Shown here piece by piece: positions 27,837 through 38,100 of a stretch of DNA of 59,892 bases. This DNA comes from an uncultured Bacillota bacterium (GTDB lineage Bacteria; Bacillota; Clostridia; Peptostreptococcales; Anaerovoracaceae). The stretch is from NCBI GenBank assembly GCA_927441425.1, contig CAKMKG010000016.1, positions 1-59,892 of the forward strand. Direction: 5' to 3'. Every line of letters begins with the position of its first letter. Position 1 is the first letter of the stretch. The translations under genes and the position numbers were made by a program. The notes beneath the pieces are model-generated. The model made no database searches. It was not told where the DNA came from and saw only the letters and a program-made list of their open reading frames with translations.

Positions 27837-28050
27837 CTGTGCTTGCCTCTGGGTAAAAGAAAATATTCGAACGGTTTTCTACTATTATCCGATGCAGGTG
27901 AGCAATATTTTTAACAAGGGGAATCATGATATTGCCCTTGCCCAAAAACACCGATAACGGAAGACGTTTGTTTTTGGGGTTAAAAATAGTGAACCGAATC
28001 GTGATAATAGAAAAAGTGTGAGTATTTTTGTTACACAGAGGCAAGCACAG
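27837..28050. repeat. 214-bp palindromic (MITE-like) element between smc and ftsY
   Basis: Terminal arms 27837-27856 and 28031-28050 pair over about 20 bases with one mismatch (core GTGCTTGCCTCTG / CAGAGGCAAGCAC). Further pairing continues inward: TTTTCTACTATTATCC with GATAATAGAAAA, AATATTTTTAAC with GTTAAAAATA, and CTTGCCCAAAAAC with GTTTTTGGGG. The whole unit can therefore fold into one long stem. No ORF is inside. It is either a non-autonomous inverted-repeat element or a long structured leader for ftsY. Confidence 0.7.
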
Positions 28051-28102
28051 GCAATTAGATTAATTACAGAAGATACGAAAGATTGAAAGAAAGGAAGATA
28101 GT

Positions 28103-28996
28103 ATGGCTTTTGGAGTTAAGAAATCCTTCTTTGGAAAACTGCAGGAAAAGATTGAAGATGTCATCTTCATGCGACCTGAAATAGATGAGGAAATGCTGGA
28201 GGAATTGGAGGAGGTTTTAATCATCTCCGATATCGGCATGGAAACAACCATGAAAATCATCGGGAGGCTGAGAGAAGACATTAAAAAACAGAACATCAGG
28301 GATCCGGAAGGTGTTAAGAGACAGATTAAAAATATAGTGAAAGAACTGATTGATAAGGGCGAGGCTCATAAGCTGAGCACCGAGATCCCCATGATCATTT
28401 TAGTGATCGGAGTTAACGGAGGTGGGAAGACCACTTCCATTGCGAAAATCGCCAATCAATGCAAAAAAGAAGGAAAAACGGTACTTCTGGCAGCGGCGGA
28501 CACCTTTCGTGCTGCTGCAAGCGAGCAGCTTGAAGTTTGGGGAAACCGAATTGGGGTAAATGTTATTCGTCATCAGGAAGGAGCAGACCCCTCTGCTGTC
28601 ATTTTTGACGCCATTCAGTCTGCGAAAGCAAAAAAGATTGACGTGTTGATTTGTGACACGGCAGGAAGACTCCAGACGAAAAAGAATCTGATGGCGGAAC
28701 TCGAAAAGATGAATAAAGTGATCGAACGAGAATACCCTGAGGCATACAGGGAAACACTTTTAGTATTGGATGCAGCAACGGGGAAAAATGCGATTTCCCA
28801 GGCTAAGGAATTCGGTGAAATCACCGACATTACCGGAATCGTACTGACAAAGCTGGACGGAACGGCCAAGGGAGGAATCGTTATCACCATATCTGACGAA
28901 TTCCAGATGCCGGTCAAGTTTATCGGTGTTGGTGAAGGTATGGACGATCTGAGGGAATTTGAACCTGCCGAATTCGCTGAAGCAATTTTTGAATGA
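28103..28996 (+). CDS. ftsY: Signal recognition particle receptor FtsY
   Basis: SRP-GTPase that receives SRP-ribosome complexes at the membrane, 297 residues. It has the NG domain only, without the long acidic A domain of E. coli. G1 is GVNGGGKTTS (about residues 103-112), DTFRAAASEQL near 134, DTAGR near 187, TKLDGTAKGG near 247. Ribosome site AAAGGAAG. Confidence 0.97.
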   Translation: MAFGVKKSFFGKLQEKIEDVIFMRPEIDEEMLEELEEVLIISDIGMETTMKIIGRLREDIKKQNIRDPEGVKRQIKNIVKELIDKGEAHKLSTEIPMIILVIGVNGGGKTTSIAKIANQCKKEGKTVLLAAADTFRAAASEQLEVWGNRIGVNVIRHQEGADPSAVIFDAIQSAKAKKIDVLICDTAGRLQTKKNLMAELEKMNKVIEREYPEAYRETLLVLDAATGKNAISQAKEFGEITDITGIVLTKLDGTAKGGIVITISDEFQMPVKFIGVGEGMDDLREFEPAEFAEAIFE

Positions 28997-29049
28997 GGTT
29001 CCAGCCATTTGTTGGACCAATTAATCGATTTGAATAGGAGATATAGTAA

Positions 29050-30375
29050 ATGTCAATGCCAATTGTAGCCGTCGTTGGAAGACCCAACGTTGGCAAATCA
29101 ACATTTTTTAATAAGGTGGTAGGGAGAAGAGTCTCGATCGTTGAGGATACGCCGGGAGTAACTCGAGATAGGATTTATGCCGAGGCAGAATGGAGCGGAC
29201 ATCATTTCGCACTAATTGATACAGGCGGAATCGAGCCTGATACAACCGATGTCATTCTTTCACAGATGAGATTACAGGCTGAACTCGCCATGGAAATGGC
29301 TGATGTCATTTTATTTCTCGTAGATGGAAAGGATGGCCTTACTTCGTCTGACAGAGAAGTCGCTGGCATGCTGATGCGGACTGGGAAAGAAGTTATCCTG
29401 GTCGTGAACAAAGTTGATTCTGCGAGAATGCCTGCTGATTTTTATGACTTTTATGAACTGGGATTAGGTGAACCGATTCCCATCTCAGCTGTCAATATGT
29501 TTAACCTAGGTGATCTCTTGGATTTAATCGTAGAAAAATTACCTCATAACGATGAATCAGAAGAGGATGACACCACGAAGATTGCAGTGATCGGTAAGCC
29601 GAATGTGGGGAAATCCTCACTAATCAATGCGCTGCTGGGAGAAGAACGAGTCATTGTCAGTGAAATCGCCGGAACGACAAGGGATTCCATCGATACGCCC
29701 TTTACAAGAGGCGAGGATAAATATGTCCTCATTGATACGGCCGGAATCAGAAGGAAAAGCAAAGTTACAGGAGATATTGAAAAATACAGTGTGATCCGGG
29801 CGATTGCTGCCATCGAACGCTGCGATGTCTGTCTGCTGATGGTAGATGCTGTTGAAGGGGTTACAGATCAAGATAAGAAGATAGCCGGGATTGCCCATGA
29901 GGCAGGGAAGGGTATCGTTGTTGTTGTAAACAAATGGGATCTGATCGAGAAAGAAACCAACACGATGAAGGAGTATCAGAAAAATATTGCCCAGGAGCTG
30001 GTATTTATGTCCTATGCGCCATCCGTATTTATCTCAGTCTTGAAGAAGCAAAGACTGGACAATGTCATAGATATGGTTAAGTATGTGTCTGAAAAACGTA
30101 GTTTAAGGGTGCCTACCGGACAGCTCAACAGTTTGATTGCAGATGCAACTATGATGGTTTCGCCTCCTTCCGATAAGGGAAAGAGACTCAAGATCTACTA
30201 TGCAACTCAGGTAGGAGTAAAGCCGCCGTTATTCTCATTTAAAATTAACAGTAGAGAATTAATGCATTTCTCCTATGCAAGATATTTAGAAAATAAGATC
30301 AGAGAGGGCTTCGGTTTTGAAGGCACATCAATAAAATTTGTGTTTAGAGAAAAAGGAGAAGAAAGTCATGAATAA
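29050..30375 (+). CDS. der: Ribosome assembly GTPase Der (EngA)
   Basis: 441 residues with the diagnostic tandem GTPase domains: GRPNVGKST (residues ~11-19) with DTPGVTRD, and GKPNVGKSS (about 181-189) with DTAGIRRKSK, then a KH-like C-terminal domain from ~355. It is needed for 50S subunit maturation. ATG at 29050 or 29056 is possible; GGAG is 9 bases before the first. It overlaps plsY by 8 bases. Confidence 0.98.
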   Translation: MSMPIVAVVGRPNVGKSTFFNKVVGRRVSIVEDTPGVTRDRIYAEAEWSGHHFALIDTGGIEPDTTDVILSQMRLQAELAMEMADVILFLVDGKDGLTSSDREVAGMLMRTGKEVILVVNKVDSARMPADFYDFYELGLGEPIPISAVNMFNLGDLLDLIVEKLPHNDESEEDDTTKIAVIGKPNVGKSSLINALLGEERVIVSEIAGTTRDSIDTPFTRGEDKYVLIDTAGIRRKSKVTGDIEKYSVIRAIAAIERCDVCLLMVDAVEGVTDQDKKIAGIAHEAGKGIVVVVNKWDLIEKETNTMKEYQKNIAQELVFMSYAPSVFISVLKKQRLDNVIDMVKYVSEKRSLRVPTGQLNSLIADATMMVSPPSDKGKRLKIYYATQVGVKPPLFSFKINSRELMHFSYARYLENKIREGFGFEGTSIKFVFREKGEESHE

Positions 30376-30970
30376 CATACTTCCTATCGTTGCGATTGTA
30401 ATATCCTATTTTATAGGCAACATCTCGCCGGCCATTCTTATCGGCAGAGCAATGGGCATTGAAATCCGAAAGGAGGGCAGTGGAAATGCAGGAACAACCA
30501 ACGTTCTGCGGGTACTCGGCAAGAAGGCGGCAGCTGCAACTTTAATCATCGATATTTTAAAAGGTGTTGCTGCTGTATTAATAGGCAAATACATAGGGGG
30601 TCAGGGTCTTGCAATGGCTTGTGGAATGGCCGCCTTTTTAGGACACATTTGGCCGATGGTATTTGGATTTCGTGGAGGAAAAGGAATTGCGACAGCCTTT
30701 GGCGTTATTGGTGCAATTGAGCCGATATTGGGTCTGATTGAAGCGGCAGTTGCTTTCACCTTTCTTATTATTTCCCGAAGAGTTTCAGTAGGATCGTTGG
30801 TAGCAGCAATTCTACTACCTTTCGCTGCGTATTACTTTGACCATGGTTATGTGCTTTGGGCATCAGCTATGGCAGCCATAGTTCTCTTCAAGCACCGAAA
30901 GAATATTAATCGCTTGATAAAAGGAGAAGAACCAAAGGTTAATTTTAAGAAACAGGAGGATAAGAAATGA
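30368..30970 (+). CDS. plsY: Acyl-phosphate:glycerol-3-phosphate acyltransferase PlsY
   Basis: Integral membrane enzyme using the acyl-phosphate made by PlsX to acylate glycerol-3-phosphate, 200 residues from ATG 30368 (AAGGAG upstream; an earlier in-frame codon is inside der). Motif GSGNAGTTNVLR near residue 36 and FGFRGGKGIATAFG near 100. Multiple membrane segments. ATGA overlap with gpsA, which makes its glycerol-3-phosphate substrate. Confidence 0.97.
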   Translation: MNNILPIVAIVISYFIGNISPAILIGRAMGIEIRKEGSGNAGTTNVLRVLGKKAAAATLIIDILKGVAAVLIGKYIGGQGLAMACGMAAFLGHIWPMVFGFRGGKGIATAFGVIGAIEPILGLIEAAVAFTFLIISRRVSVGSLVAAILLPFAAYYFDHGYVLWASAMAAIVLFKHRKNINRLIKGEEPKVNFKKQEDKK

Positions 30971-31977
30971 ATAAGAAGATTGCCGTAATCGGTGCGGGAA
31001 GCTGGGGCACTGCTCTTTCCGTCAGTCTGAGCGGCAACGGTCATACCGTAAAGATTTGGGATTTGGATAAAGTACACCTAAAAGAGCTTTTTGAAAATAG
31101 AGAAAATATCAGATACTTACCTGAAGTAAAATTTCCGGATACCTTGCAGATTTCCTACGAAGTGAGAGAAGCCATCGAGGGAGCGGACATCGTTCTGTTT
31201 TCCGTGCCGGCTCAGCATTTCAGAAGCGCTCTGGATGGAGCGATGTCATATTTGAAACCGGAAATGGTTCTGGTCAACGTTGCAAAAGGAATTGAGCAGA
31301 AAAGTCTGAAGAGGCTGTCAGAGATCGCTTACGAAAAACTGCCGAATGCAAGGTATGTTGTCCTTTCAGGTCCATCCCACGCGGAAGAGGTGGGTAGAGC
31401 AATGCCAACAACTTTGGTGGCGGCATCAGATGAAAAGGAGCTTGCTGAATATATTCAGGATGTTTTTATGACAGAATGTCTGAGAATTTATACAAATTCT
31501 GATGTGATCGGCGTTGAACTGGGCGGAGCATTAAAGAATATCATTGCACTGGGCGCCGGAATTTCTGATGGAATGGGATACGGAGACAATGCAAAGGCCG
31601 CATTGATGACGAGGGGAATTACTGAAATCGCGAGGCTCGGAGATAAGCTGGGGGCAGACCTGAGCACATTTTCCGGACTGACAGGGATTGGGGATCTGAT
31701 CGTAACCTGTACCAGTATGCATAGTCGGAACCGACGCTGCGGCATCATGATCGGGGAAGGAATGAATCCATCGGAAGCGACCCAGAAGGTCGGTATGGTA
31801 GTGGAAGGAATGTACACGACAGATGCTGCCTATGAGCTGGCAAAGCAGGTTGGTGTTGAGATGCCCATAACGGAGCAGATCTACCAAGTGATCAACCAGA
31901 AAATCGATGCCAGAGAAGCAGTCAAAAGGCTGATGTCCAGACAGAAGAAGCACGAAACAGAAGAACTCTTTAAATAA
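30967..31977 (+). CDS. gpsA: Glycerol-3-phosphate dehydrogenase [NAD(P)+]
   Basis: 336 residues. Rossmann GAGSWGTALS at residues 8-17, VAKGIE near 106, the catalytic Lys in GGALKNIIALGAG near 190, and the GLTGIGDLIVTC block. It reduces dihydroxyacetone phosphate for phospholipid synthesis. It is the last gene of der-plsY-gpsA. In Bacillus subtilis gpsA lies near spoIVA, whereas here spoIVA is 11 kb further on. Confidence 0.98.
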   Translation: MNKKIAVIGAGSWGTALSVSLSGNGHTVKIWDLDKVHLKELFENRENIRYLPEVKFPDTLQISYEVREAIEGADIVLFSVPAQHFRSALDGAMSYLKPEMVLVNVAKGIEQKSLKRLSEIAYEKLPNARYVVLSGPSHAEEVGRAMPTTLVAASDEKELAEYIQDVFMTECLRIYTNSDVIGVELGGALKNIIALGAGISDGMGYGDNAKAALMTRGITEIARLGDKLGADLSTFSGLTGIGDLIVTCTSMHSRNRRCGIMIGEGMNPSEATQKVGMVVEGMYTTDAAYELAKQVGVEMPITEQIYQVINQKIDAREAVKRLMSRQKKHETEELFK

Positions 31978-32074
31978 CTGAAAAAGTATTTCCACGAAAA
32001 CCGCCGTTTTTTACAATGCTTCGCATTAAAAACGGTAATATGTTTCACGGTTTTCTTAGAAAATACTTTTCCAG
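31978..32074. repeat. Composite hairpin, copy 2 of the conserved-core palindromic element
   Basis: Arms 31978-31993 and 32059-32074 pair at 14 of 16 positions. The core 31994-32058 shares AATGCTTCGCAT and GTTTCACGGTTT with copy 1 at 8929-8990. The stem around the loop differs in sequence but keeps pairing (CCG-TTTTT...AAAAA-CGG here, CCG-CCTTT...AAAGG-CGG in copy 1). It starts right at the gpsA stop, between convergent gpsA and ilvA. Confidence 0.75.
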
Positions 32075-32087
32075 CCCGATAATCAAC

Positions 32088-32120
32088 AAAACGGACATGT
32101 TTTTCATGTCCGTTTTATTA
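32088..32120. terminator. Bidirectional terminator between gpsA and ilvA
   Basis: AAAACGGACATG / CATGTCCGTTTT (12-base perfect stem, 32088-32099 and 32105-32116) with A/T runs on both sides. It serves both convergent genes. Confidence 0.85.
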
Positions 32121-32131
32121 TGCAGCTACGT

Positions 32132-33370
32132 TTAGTAAACTCTCCTCACTTCGAAGCCGTTATCTTCAAGTTCTTCAAGGATTTGCTTGATATGAGCCTG
32201 GCCGTTGGTTTCAACTGTAACCTCCAACGCTACCGTATTGGAGTATCGGTCGAGGGCTTTAAACTGGTTGTGTACAAGCTCAATGACGTTGGCACCGAGT
32301 TCTGATAGAATTTGCGCTACCTTTACCAGCTGGCCTGGTTTGTCAGGCAGTTCAACGGAGAAGCACATGATTCTCCCGCGGCTAATCAAACCTTGATTGA
32401 TAATGGAGGAAATGGTCACCACATCGATATTGCCACCGCTGATTAAACAAACGATGTTTTTCCCGGGTTTTGCCCTTTTTTTGACTCCTGCAAGCGGTAC
32501 TACGCCAGCTGTTTCAGCGATCATTTTATGCTTTTCCAGAAGAAGAAGCACTGCTTCCATAATATCTTTTTCCGAAACGGTAATGATCTCATCCACGTAA
32601 TCCTTTGTGATGGCAAATGACAGATCACCCGGCTGTCTGACCGCAACACCTTCCGCACTGGTTTTCACAGATGCGAGTCTTGTTACTTGTCCTTCGTCAA
32701 CGGAAATCTTCATTGACATGGCGCCTGCGGGAACAACGCCAATGACCTTGACTTCTGGTTTTATAGCCTTCACTGCTAGTGCGATACCGCTGATCAATCC
32801 GCCGCCACCGATAGGCACGAGAATTTCATCTACGTGTTCAAGCTCATCCAGAATTTCCAGACCGATGGTACCTTGTCCGCAGATTACATCATAATCATCA
32901 AAAGGGTGGACGAAGTGATAACCGTATTCCTTTGCAAGTTCCAATGCTTTAGAATAGGCTTCATCGTACACATCGCCATGAATCACTACATCGGAGCCGT
33001 ATTGCTTTGTCGCATCGATCTTTAAGAGTGGGGTTACATTGGGCATGACAATGGTTGACTTCACACCGCGACGCTGTGCGGAGAATGCCACACCCTGAGC
33101 ATGATTGCCTGCGGACGAGCAGATTATTCCGCTTTTACATTCCTCATCACTCAGGTTCACAATTTTATTATAAGCGCCTCTTATTTTAAATGAACCAGTC
33201 GTCTGAAAATTTTCCGGCTTGAGATAGACATTACATTTGTTTTCCTTGCTGTAAAAATCGCTATAAATCAGAGGTGTTGCTTTAATAACACCTTTTAAAT
33301 TTTCCTGCGCTTTTCTTATGTTTTCTTCATGGTTGAGTCCAAGATTATGCTTCACCTGTTCAGCGTTCAT
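32132..33370 (-). CDS. ilvA: Threonine ammonia-lyase with C-terminal ACT domain
   Basis: PLP enzyme deaminating threonine to 2-oxobutyrate, 412 residues from ATG 33370 (AAGGAGGG 5 bases upstream; an earlier in-frame codon is rejected). PLP Lys in TTGSFKIRGA (about residue 58), SSAGNHAQGVA, and the glycine loop GGGGLISG. The ACT domain at about 335-412 (VELPDKPGQLVKVAQIL) suggests allosteric control. Length fits the short IlvA/TdcB class with one ACT domain. It is monocistronic. Confidence 0.93.
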   Translation of the reverse strand: MNAEQVKHNLGLNHEENIRKAQENLKGVIKATPLIYSDFYSKENKCNVYLKPENFQTTGSFKIRGAYNKIVNLSDEECKSGIICSSAGNHAQGVAFSAQRRGVKSTIVMPNVTPLLKIDATKQYGSDVVIHGDVYDEAYSKALELAKEYGYHFVHPFDDYDVICGQGTIGLEILDELEHVDEILVPIGGGGLISGIALAVKAIKPEVKVIGVVPAGAMSMKISVDEGQVTRLASVKTSAEGVAVRQPGDLSFAITKDYVDEIITVSEKDIMEAVLLLLEKHKMIAETAGVVPLAGVKKRAKPGKNIVCLISGGNIDVVTISSIINQGLISRGRIMCFSVELPDKPGQLVKVAQILSELGANVIELVHNQFKALDRYSNTVALEVTVETNGQAHIKQILEELEDNGFEVRRVY

Positions 33371-33588
33371 GAAATCCCTCCTTCGTTCGGATATTGTCAT
33401 ACTAATATGGTTCAGAACTTAACTGGTGTTGAGCCAGTAAATGACTAGTAACAGTTTAAAACTTTAATCGGTTTCCGTCAATCATATTGTTGATATTCTA
33501 TAGCCTCATTTCAGTTTTTCATGTATAATCACATAGTAAAAGTAGAATAAAAACGAGCATAGTTAGAGAAGAAATAAAAGAGGACGCC

Positions 33589-34929
33589 ATGGAAAAACAT
33601 TCAAATATCAATAAAAGTTTTCATATCCAAACCTTTGGCTGCCAGATGAACGAACATGATTCGGAAACCTTGGCCGGGATGCTGGAGGAGATTGGATATG
33701 TTGAAAATAAGGATAAGAAAGAGGCCGGCGTAGCGATCATCAATACCTGCAGTGTACGAGAAAATGCGGACAAGCGTTTTTTCGGTATTCTGGGGCAGTT
33801 GAAAAAGGTCAAGGAAGACAGGCCGGATGTGGTTGTTGCGGTCTGCGGCTGTATGATGCAGCAGCAGCACATCATCGATACGTTGAAAGAAAAGTACCCT
33901 TGGGTGGATTTGATCTTCGGTACCCATAATATTCACGAGTTCCCCAGACTCTTAAACAATGTTCTCAATGAACGGAGCAAGGTTGTGGACATCTGGGAAA
34001 ACGGCGGTGATATTATTGAGGGACTTCCGGCCAAAAGAATGTACCCGTTCAAGGCCTTTGTAAATATAATGTACGGCTGCAATAATTTCTGTACCTATTG
34101 TATCGTGCCTTTTACAAGAGGAAGAGAGAGAAGCAGACATCCGAATGAAATCGTCAATGAGGTAACCGAACTGGTCGCTTCCGGCGTGAAGGAAATCACA
34201 CTCCTGGGACAGAATGTGAATTCCTACGGAAACGGCAGTGATTTTCCCGTTGATTTTGCCGACCTGATCTATCTTCTCAATGATGTGGAAGGTCTTGAGC
34301 GAATCCGATTCATGACCTCCCATCCCAAGGACCTGTCGGATAAGTTAATTCAGGCTTATCGGGACTGTGTCAAGCTGTGCAACTATATCCATTTGCCGGT
34401 ACAGTCAGGAAGTTCGGAGATACTTAAGCGTATGAACCGCAAATATACGAAGGAAGACTATCTGCTTTTGATCAAAAAGCTTAAAGAAACCGTTCCCGCA
34501 ATCGCAATCTCGACAGATATCATCGTTGGCTTCCCCGGTGAAACAGAAGTGGATTTTGGAGAGACGCTGGATTTAGTGAATCTGGTACAATTCGACTCGG
34601 CGTTTACCTTCCTTTATTCCATACGGAAGGGGACACCAGCGGAAAAGTATACGGAACAGGTTCCAGAGGCTGTGAAACATGAGAGATTCAATCGACTCGT
34701 GGATCTGCTCAACGAGATTTCCGCAAAGAAGAATAAGGCCTGTGAAGGGCTGGTTCTTCCGGTATTGGTGGAGGGATCAAGCAAGACCAATGCGAAGACC
34801 TTAACAGGACGGACAGAATCTGGAAAAGTTACTAATTTTAAAGGGACCCCGGATTTGGTTGGACAGATTGTTCCTGTGAAAATCACTGAGGGGAAGACCT
34901 TCAACCTTTTTGGAGAGGTATTGCCTTAA
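33589..34929 (+). CDS. miaB: tRNA-2-methylthio-N6-dimethylallyladenosine synthase MiaB
   Basis: Radical-SAM methylthiotransferase modifying A37 of tRNAs, 446 residues. N-terminal UPF0004 domain with three cluster cysteines (FGCQMNEHDSE, NTCSVRE, CGCM), radical-SAM motif CNNFCTYC (about residues 164-171), and a C-terminal TRAM domain (~375-446). The downstream partner mutL/mutS or miaA is not adjacent. Confidence 0.97.
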   Translation: MEKHSNINKSFHIQTFGCQMNEHDSETLAGMLEEIGYVENKDKKEAGVAIINTCSVRENADKRFFGILGQLKKVKEDRPDVVVAVCGCMMQQQHIIDTLKEKYPWVDLIFGTHNIHEFPRLLNNVLNERSKVVDIWENGGDIIEGLPAKRMYPFKAFVNIMYGCNNFCTYCIVPFTRGRERSRHPNEIVNEVTELVASGVKEITLLGQNVNSYGNGSDFPVDFADLIYLLNDVEGLERIRFMTSHPKDLSDKLIQAYRDCVKLCNYIHLPVQSGSSEILKRMNRKYTKEDYLLLIKKLKETVPAIAISTDIIVGFPGETEVDFGETLDLVNLVQFDSAFTFLYSIRKGTPAEKYTEQVPEAVKHERFNRLVDLLNEISAKKNKACEGLVLPVLVEGSSKTNAKTLTGRTESGKVTNFKGTPDLVGQIVPVKITEGKTFNLFGEVLP

Positions 34930-35153
34930 TCTATCGAGAAAAAATTAGCATATAATTCGACTTTTTGTTGAGTTATCTTGAAAAACATCGCAAATAATGG
35001 TAATATGGAAACGATACTTTAATTGGAATTTGTACCTCTGGCAGTTTTATTCCTGTTTCTACTAAACAATACATTGTAGGTTGCAACTTTTCGACTAAGT
35101 ATTACACTTAAAAAGTCTAAATTTATATAATTTTATTATGTAAGGGGGAGCCA

Positions 35154-38100
35154 ATGTCGAAGCAATTGAGTGGTAGCCGTATGCTAGCTGAGGAAAACGA
35201 GATTCTTTCTGAAAAAAGCACTGAATCCACTGGTCAACGGTATCCGCTGACCCAGCAACAAAAGGGCATATGGTATATGGAGAAGCTGTTCCCGGATACC
35301 AGCATCGGAGTGATTGCTGCAACCCTGCGGGTACAGGGAGCGATTAATATTGATCAGATTGAATCAGCGATGAACTCCTTTGTCGAGAAAAACGAAGCAA
35401 TCCGCTTTCGAATAACAGAGGAAAACGGTAAACCTGTCCAGTATATCGCACCCTATGAGCCGATGCGTTTTGACCGATATGAATTTTCTTCCAACGAGGA
35501 ACTTTATAAATGGGACGAGACTCAGTCCGCTCTACCATTTCAGATAATAGATGCTCCACTTTTCTCGTTTGCTTTAATCCGCATCGGTGAAAACGACGGC
35601 GGTTTTTATATGCGTTTTCACCATCTGATCTCTGACGCATGGACGATGAGTTTGCTTGTGAATCAGTTCTTTGAATACTATGCTACATTACAGGCAGGTC
35701 GCTCTGTTGACCCATCTCTTCTGCCATCCTATACCACTTACATAGATAGTCAGAATAAATATCTGGCCTCCAAACGATTTGAAATCGACAAATGTTATTG
35801 GGAAGAAAAGTTTAAAGACAAGCAGGAGATCTGCACGCTTAAAAATCGGAAAAAGAGTGGGATTTCATCGCTGGCCCGACGCAGAACACTGGTTTTGCCC
35901 CAGAAGCTTTCCACCAAAATTCACGAATACTGCCAGGGAAAAAAAGTGTCAGAGTTCAGCCTTTTCATTGCTGCCGTATCAATGTATCTGAACAGAGTGG
36001 CAGGCAAGGAAAATGTAATTCTTGGCACCACGCTTCTGAACCGTACCAATGTGGCTGAAAAAAACACTGCAGGCATGTTCGCCAGTCTCGGGGTTCCACT
36101 TTGCATCCCGATTCGGTACGATATGAATTTTGACAACTTCGTGGAGCTCGTCTCAAAAGAGGTTGTCTCAGTCCTCCGCCATCAGAAATACCCTTACGAT
36201 ATGCTGTTGCGCTACGTAAGAGAAAAGCATAAGACTTCAGATAACCTGTTTGACATTGTCGTGACCTATCAAAATTCCAAATTTGAAAATGAGCTGTTCG
36301 CGGATAACTACATCTCGCGATGGCATTTTAACGGCCATCAGGTTGAATCCCTCATCATCAATTTGAACGACAGGGAACATGACGGAAAGCTTATTGTAGA
36401 CTACGATTATCTAACGGATCTTTTCTGCGCTACTGAGATCGATTTCATCCACCAGCACGTTATAAACCTGCTCTGGCATGCGCTGGACAATCCCCTGAAA
36501 GAAATCGAGTATCTTAATATGCTCTCAGAGCAGGAACGTAAGAAAATCCTCTACCGTTTTAACGAAACACAGGCCGAGTATCCCTCGGATAAAACAATGC
36601 CTCAGTTGCTGGACGAGCAAGCTGAAAAAACACCGGATAGCATCGCAGTATCCTCCAGTATAGGGTCCATCACCTATCGGGAACTTTCTGACCGGTCCGA
36701 CCGGCTTGCTGTTCGGCTAAAAGAGCTTGGCGTTGGCAGGGACAGTATTGTTGGCCTAGTATTCTACCGCTGCATAGAGATGGTTGTGGCTGTCTGGGGT
36801 GTGATGAAGGCCGGCGGGGCCTATCTTCCCATCGACCCTGACAATCCGCCCGAGCGGACGGAACATATGCTGACCGAGTGCGGAACAAATATCGTTTTGA
36901 CCCATCATGCAGCCCATTTTACTTCGATTCATCCCTGTAAAGTGCTAAACCTTGATGAACGGTCGAGTTACGCCGAAAAAGGTGATCGTCAGAAGAATTA
37001 TCCAAATCCCAGCGATTTGGCTTACGTTATCTACACATCCGGCTCTACAGGAATGCCAAAAGGTGCTATGCTTGAACATAGGGGACTGGTCAATCGGCTT
37101 TGGTGGATGCAGCGGCGCTATCCGATGAAACAGGAGAGCGTGATTCTCCAGAAAACGCCTTACACCTTCGACGTCTCCGTTTGGGAGCTGATGTGGTGGG
37201 CATTAACCGGGGCACGGGTTTACATGTTAACGCCCGGTGCCGAGAAGGATCCCGCTGCAATCATTGATGCAATCAGAGACCAGCGGATTACGACCATGCA
37301 TTTTGTCCCGTCCATGCTGAACGCTTTTTTACAGTACCTAGAGAGCAGCGGCCGCGCAGAGGAGCTGGCCGGTCTCCGGCAGGTCTTTGCCAGTGGTGAA
37401 GCCCTTGGGCTGGAACAGGTCCGTCGTTTCAATCAACTGCTTAACCGTCCTTACGGCACGGAATTATATAACCTATACGGACCAACTGAAGCCACAGTGG
37501 ATGTCTCTTATTTTGATTGCTCTCCGGAGATCACGCTCAGCTGCGTTCCCATTGGGCGGCCTATCGACAATACACGGCTTTATATCTTGGACCCTCACCT
37601 GAATCTTTTGCCCATCGGGGTTCCCGGCGAGCTATACATCGGCGGGGTGGGACTTGCCAGAGGATACATCGGTCAGCCTGAGCTGACGAATGAACGATTT
37701 TTATCAGACCCGTATCTGCCAGGAGAACGCATCTACAAAACCGGAGATCTTACCCGATGGTTTGCGCATGGTGACATTGAATATCTAGGAAGACTGGATC
37801 ATCAGCTTAAAATCCGTGGCTACCGCGTAGAACTGGGTGAGATCGAAAACCGGTTGATACAGCACAAAGCAGTTCGTGAAGCTGTGGTGACCGGAATCGA
37901 ATATGCAGGGCAAAAGCATCTGTGTGCATATTATGTAGCGGACCGTGAAGTCTCAACTCGTGATTTGCGTGCGCATATTCAAAGGAAACTGCCGGAATAT
38001 ATGGTTCCTTCATTTTTTCTTCGGATGCAGGCGCTTCCAATCTCTGCAAACGGGAAAATCGATCGGAAAGCGTTGCCTCAGCCTTTGATTACCGATGAAA

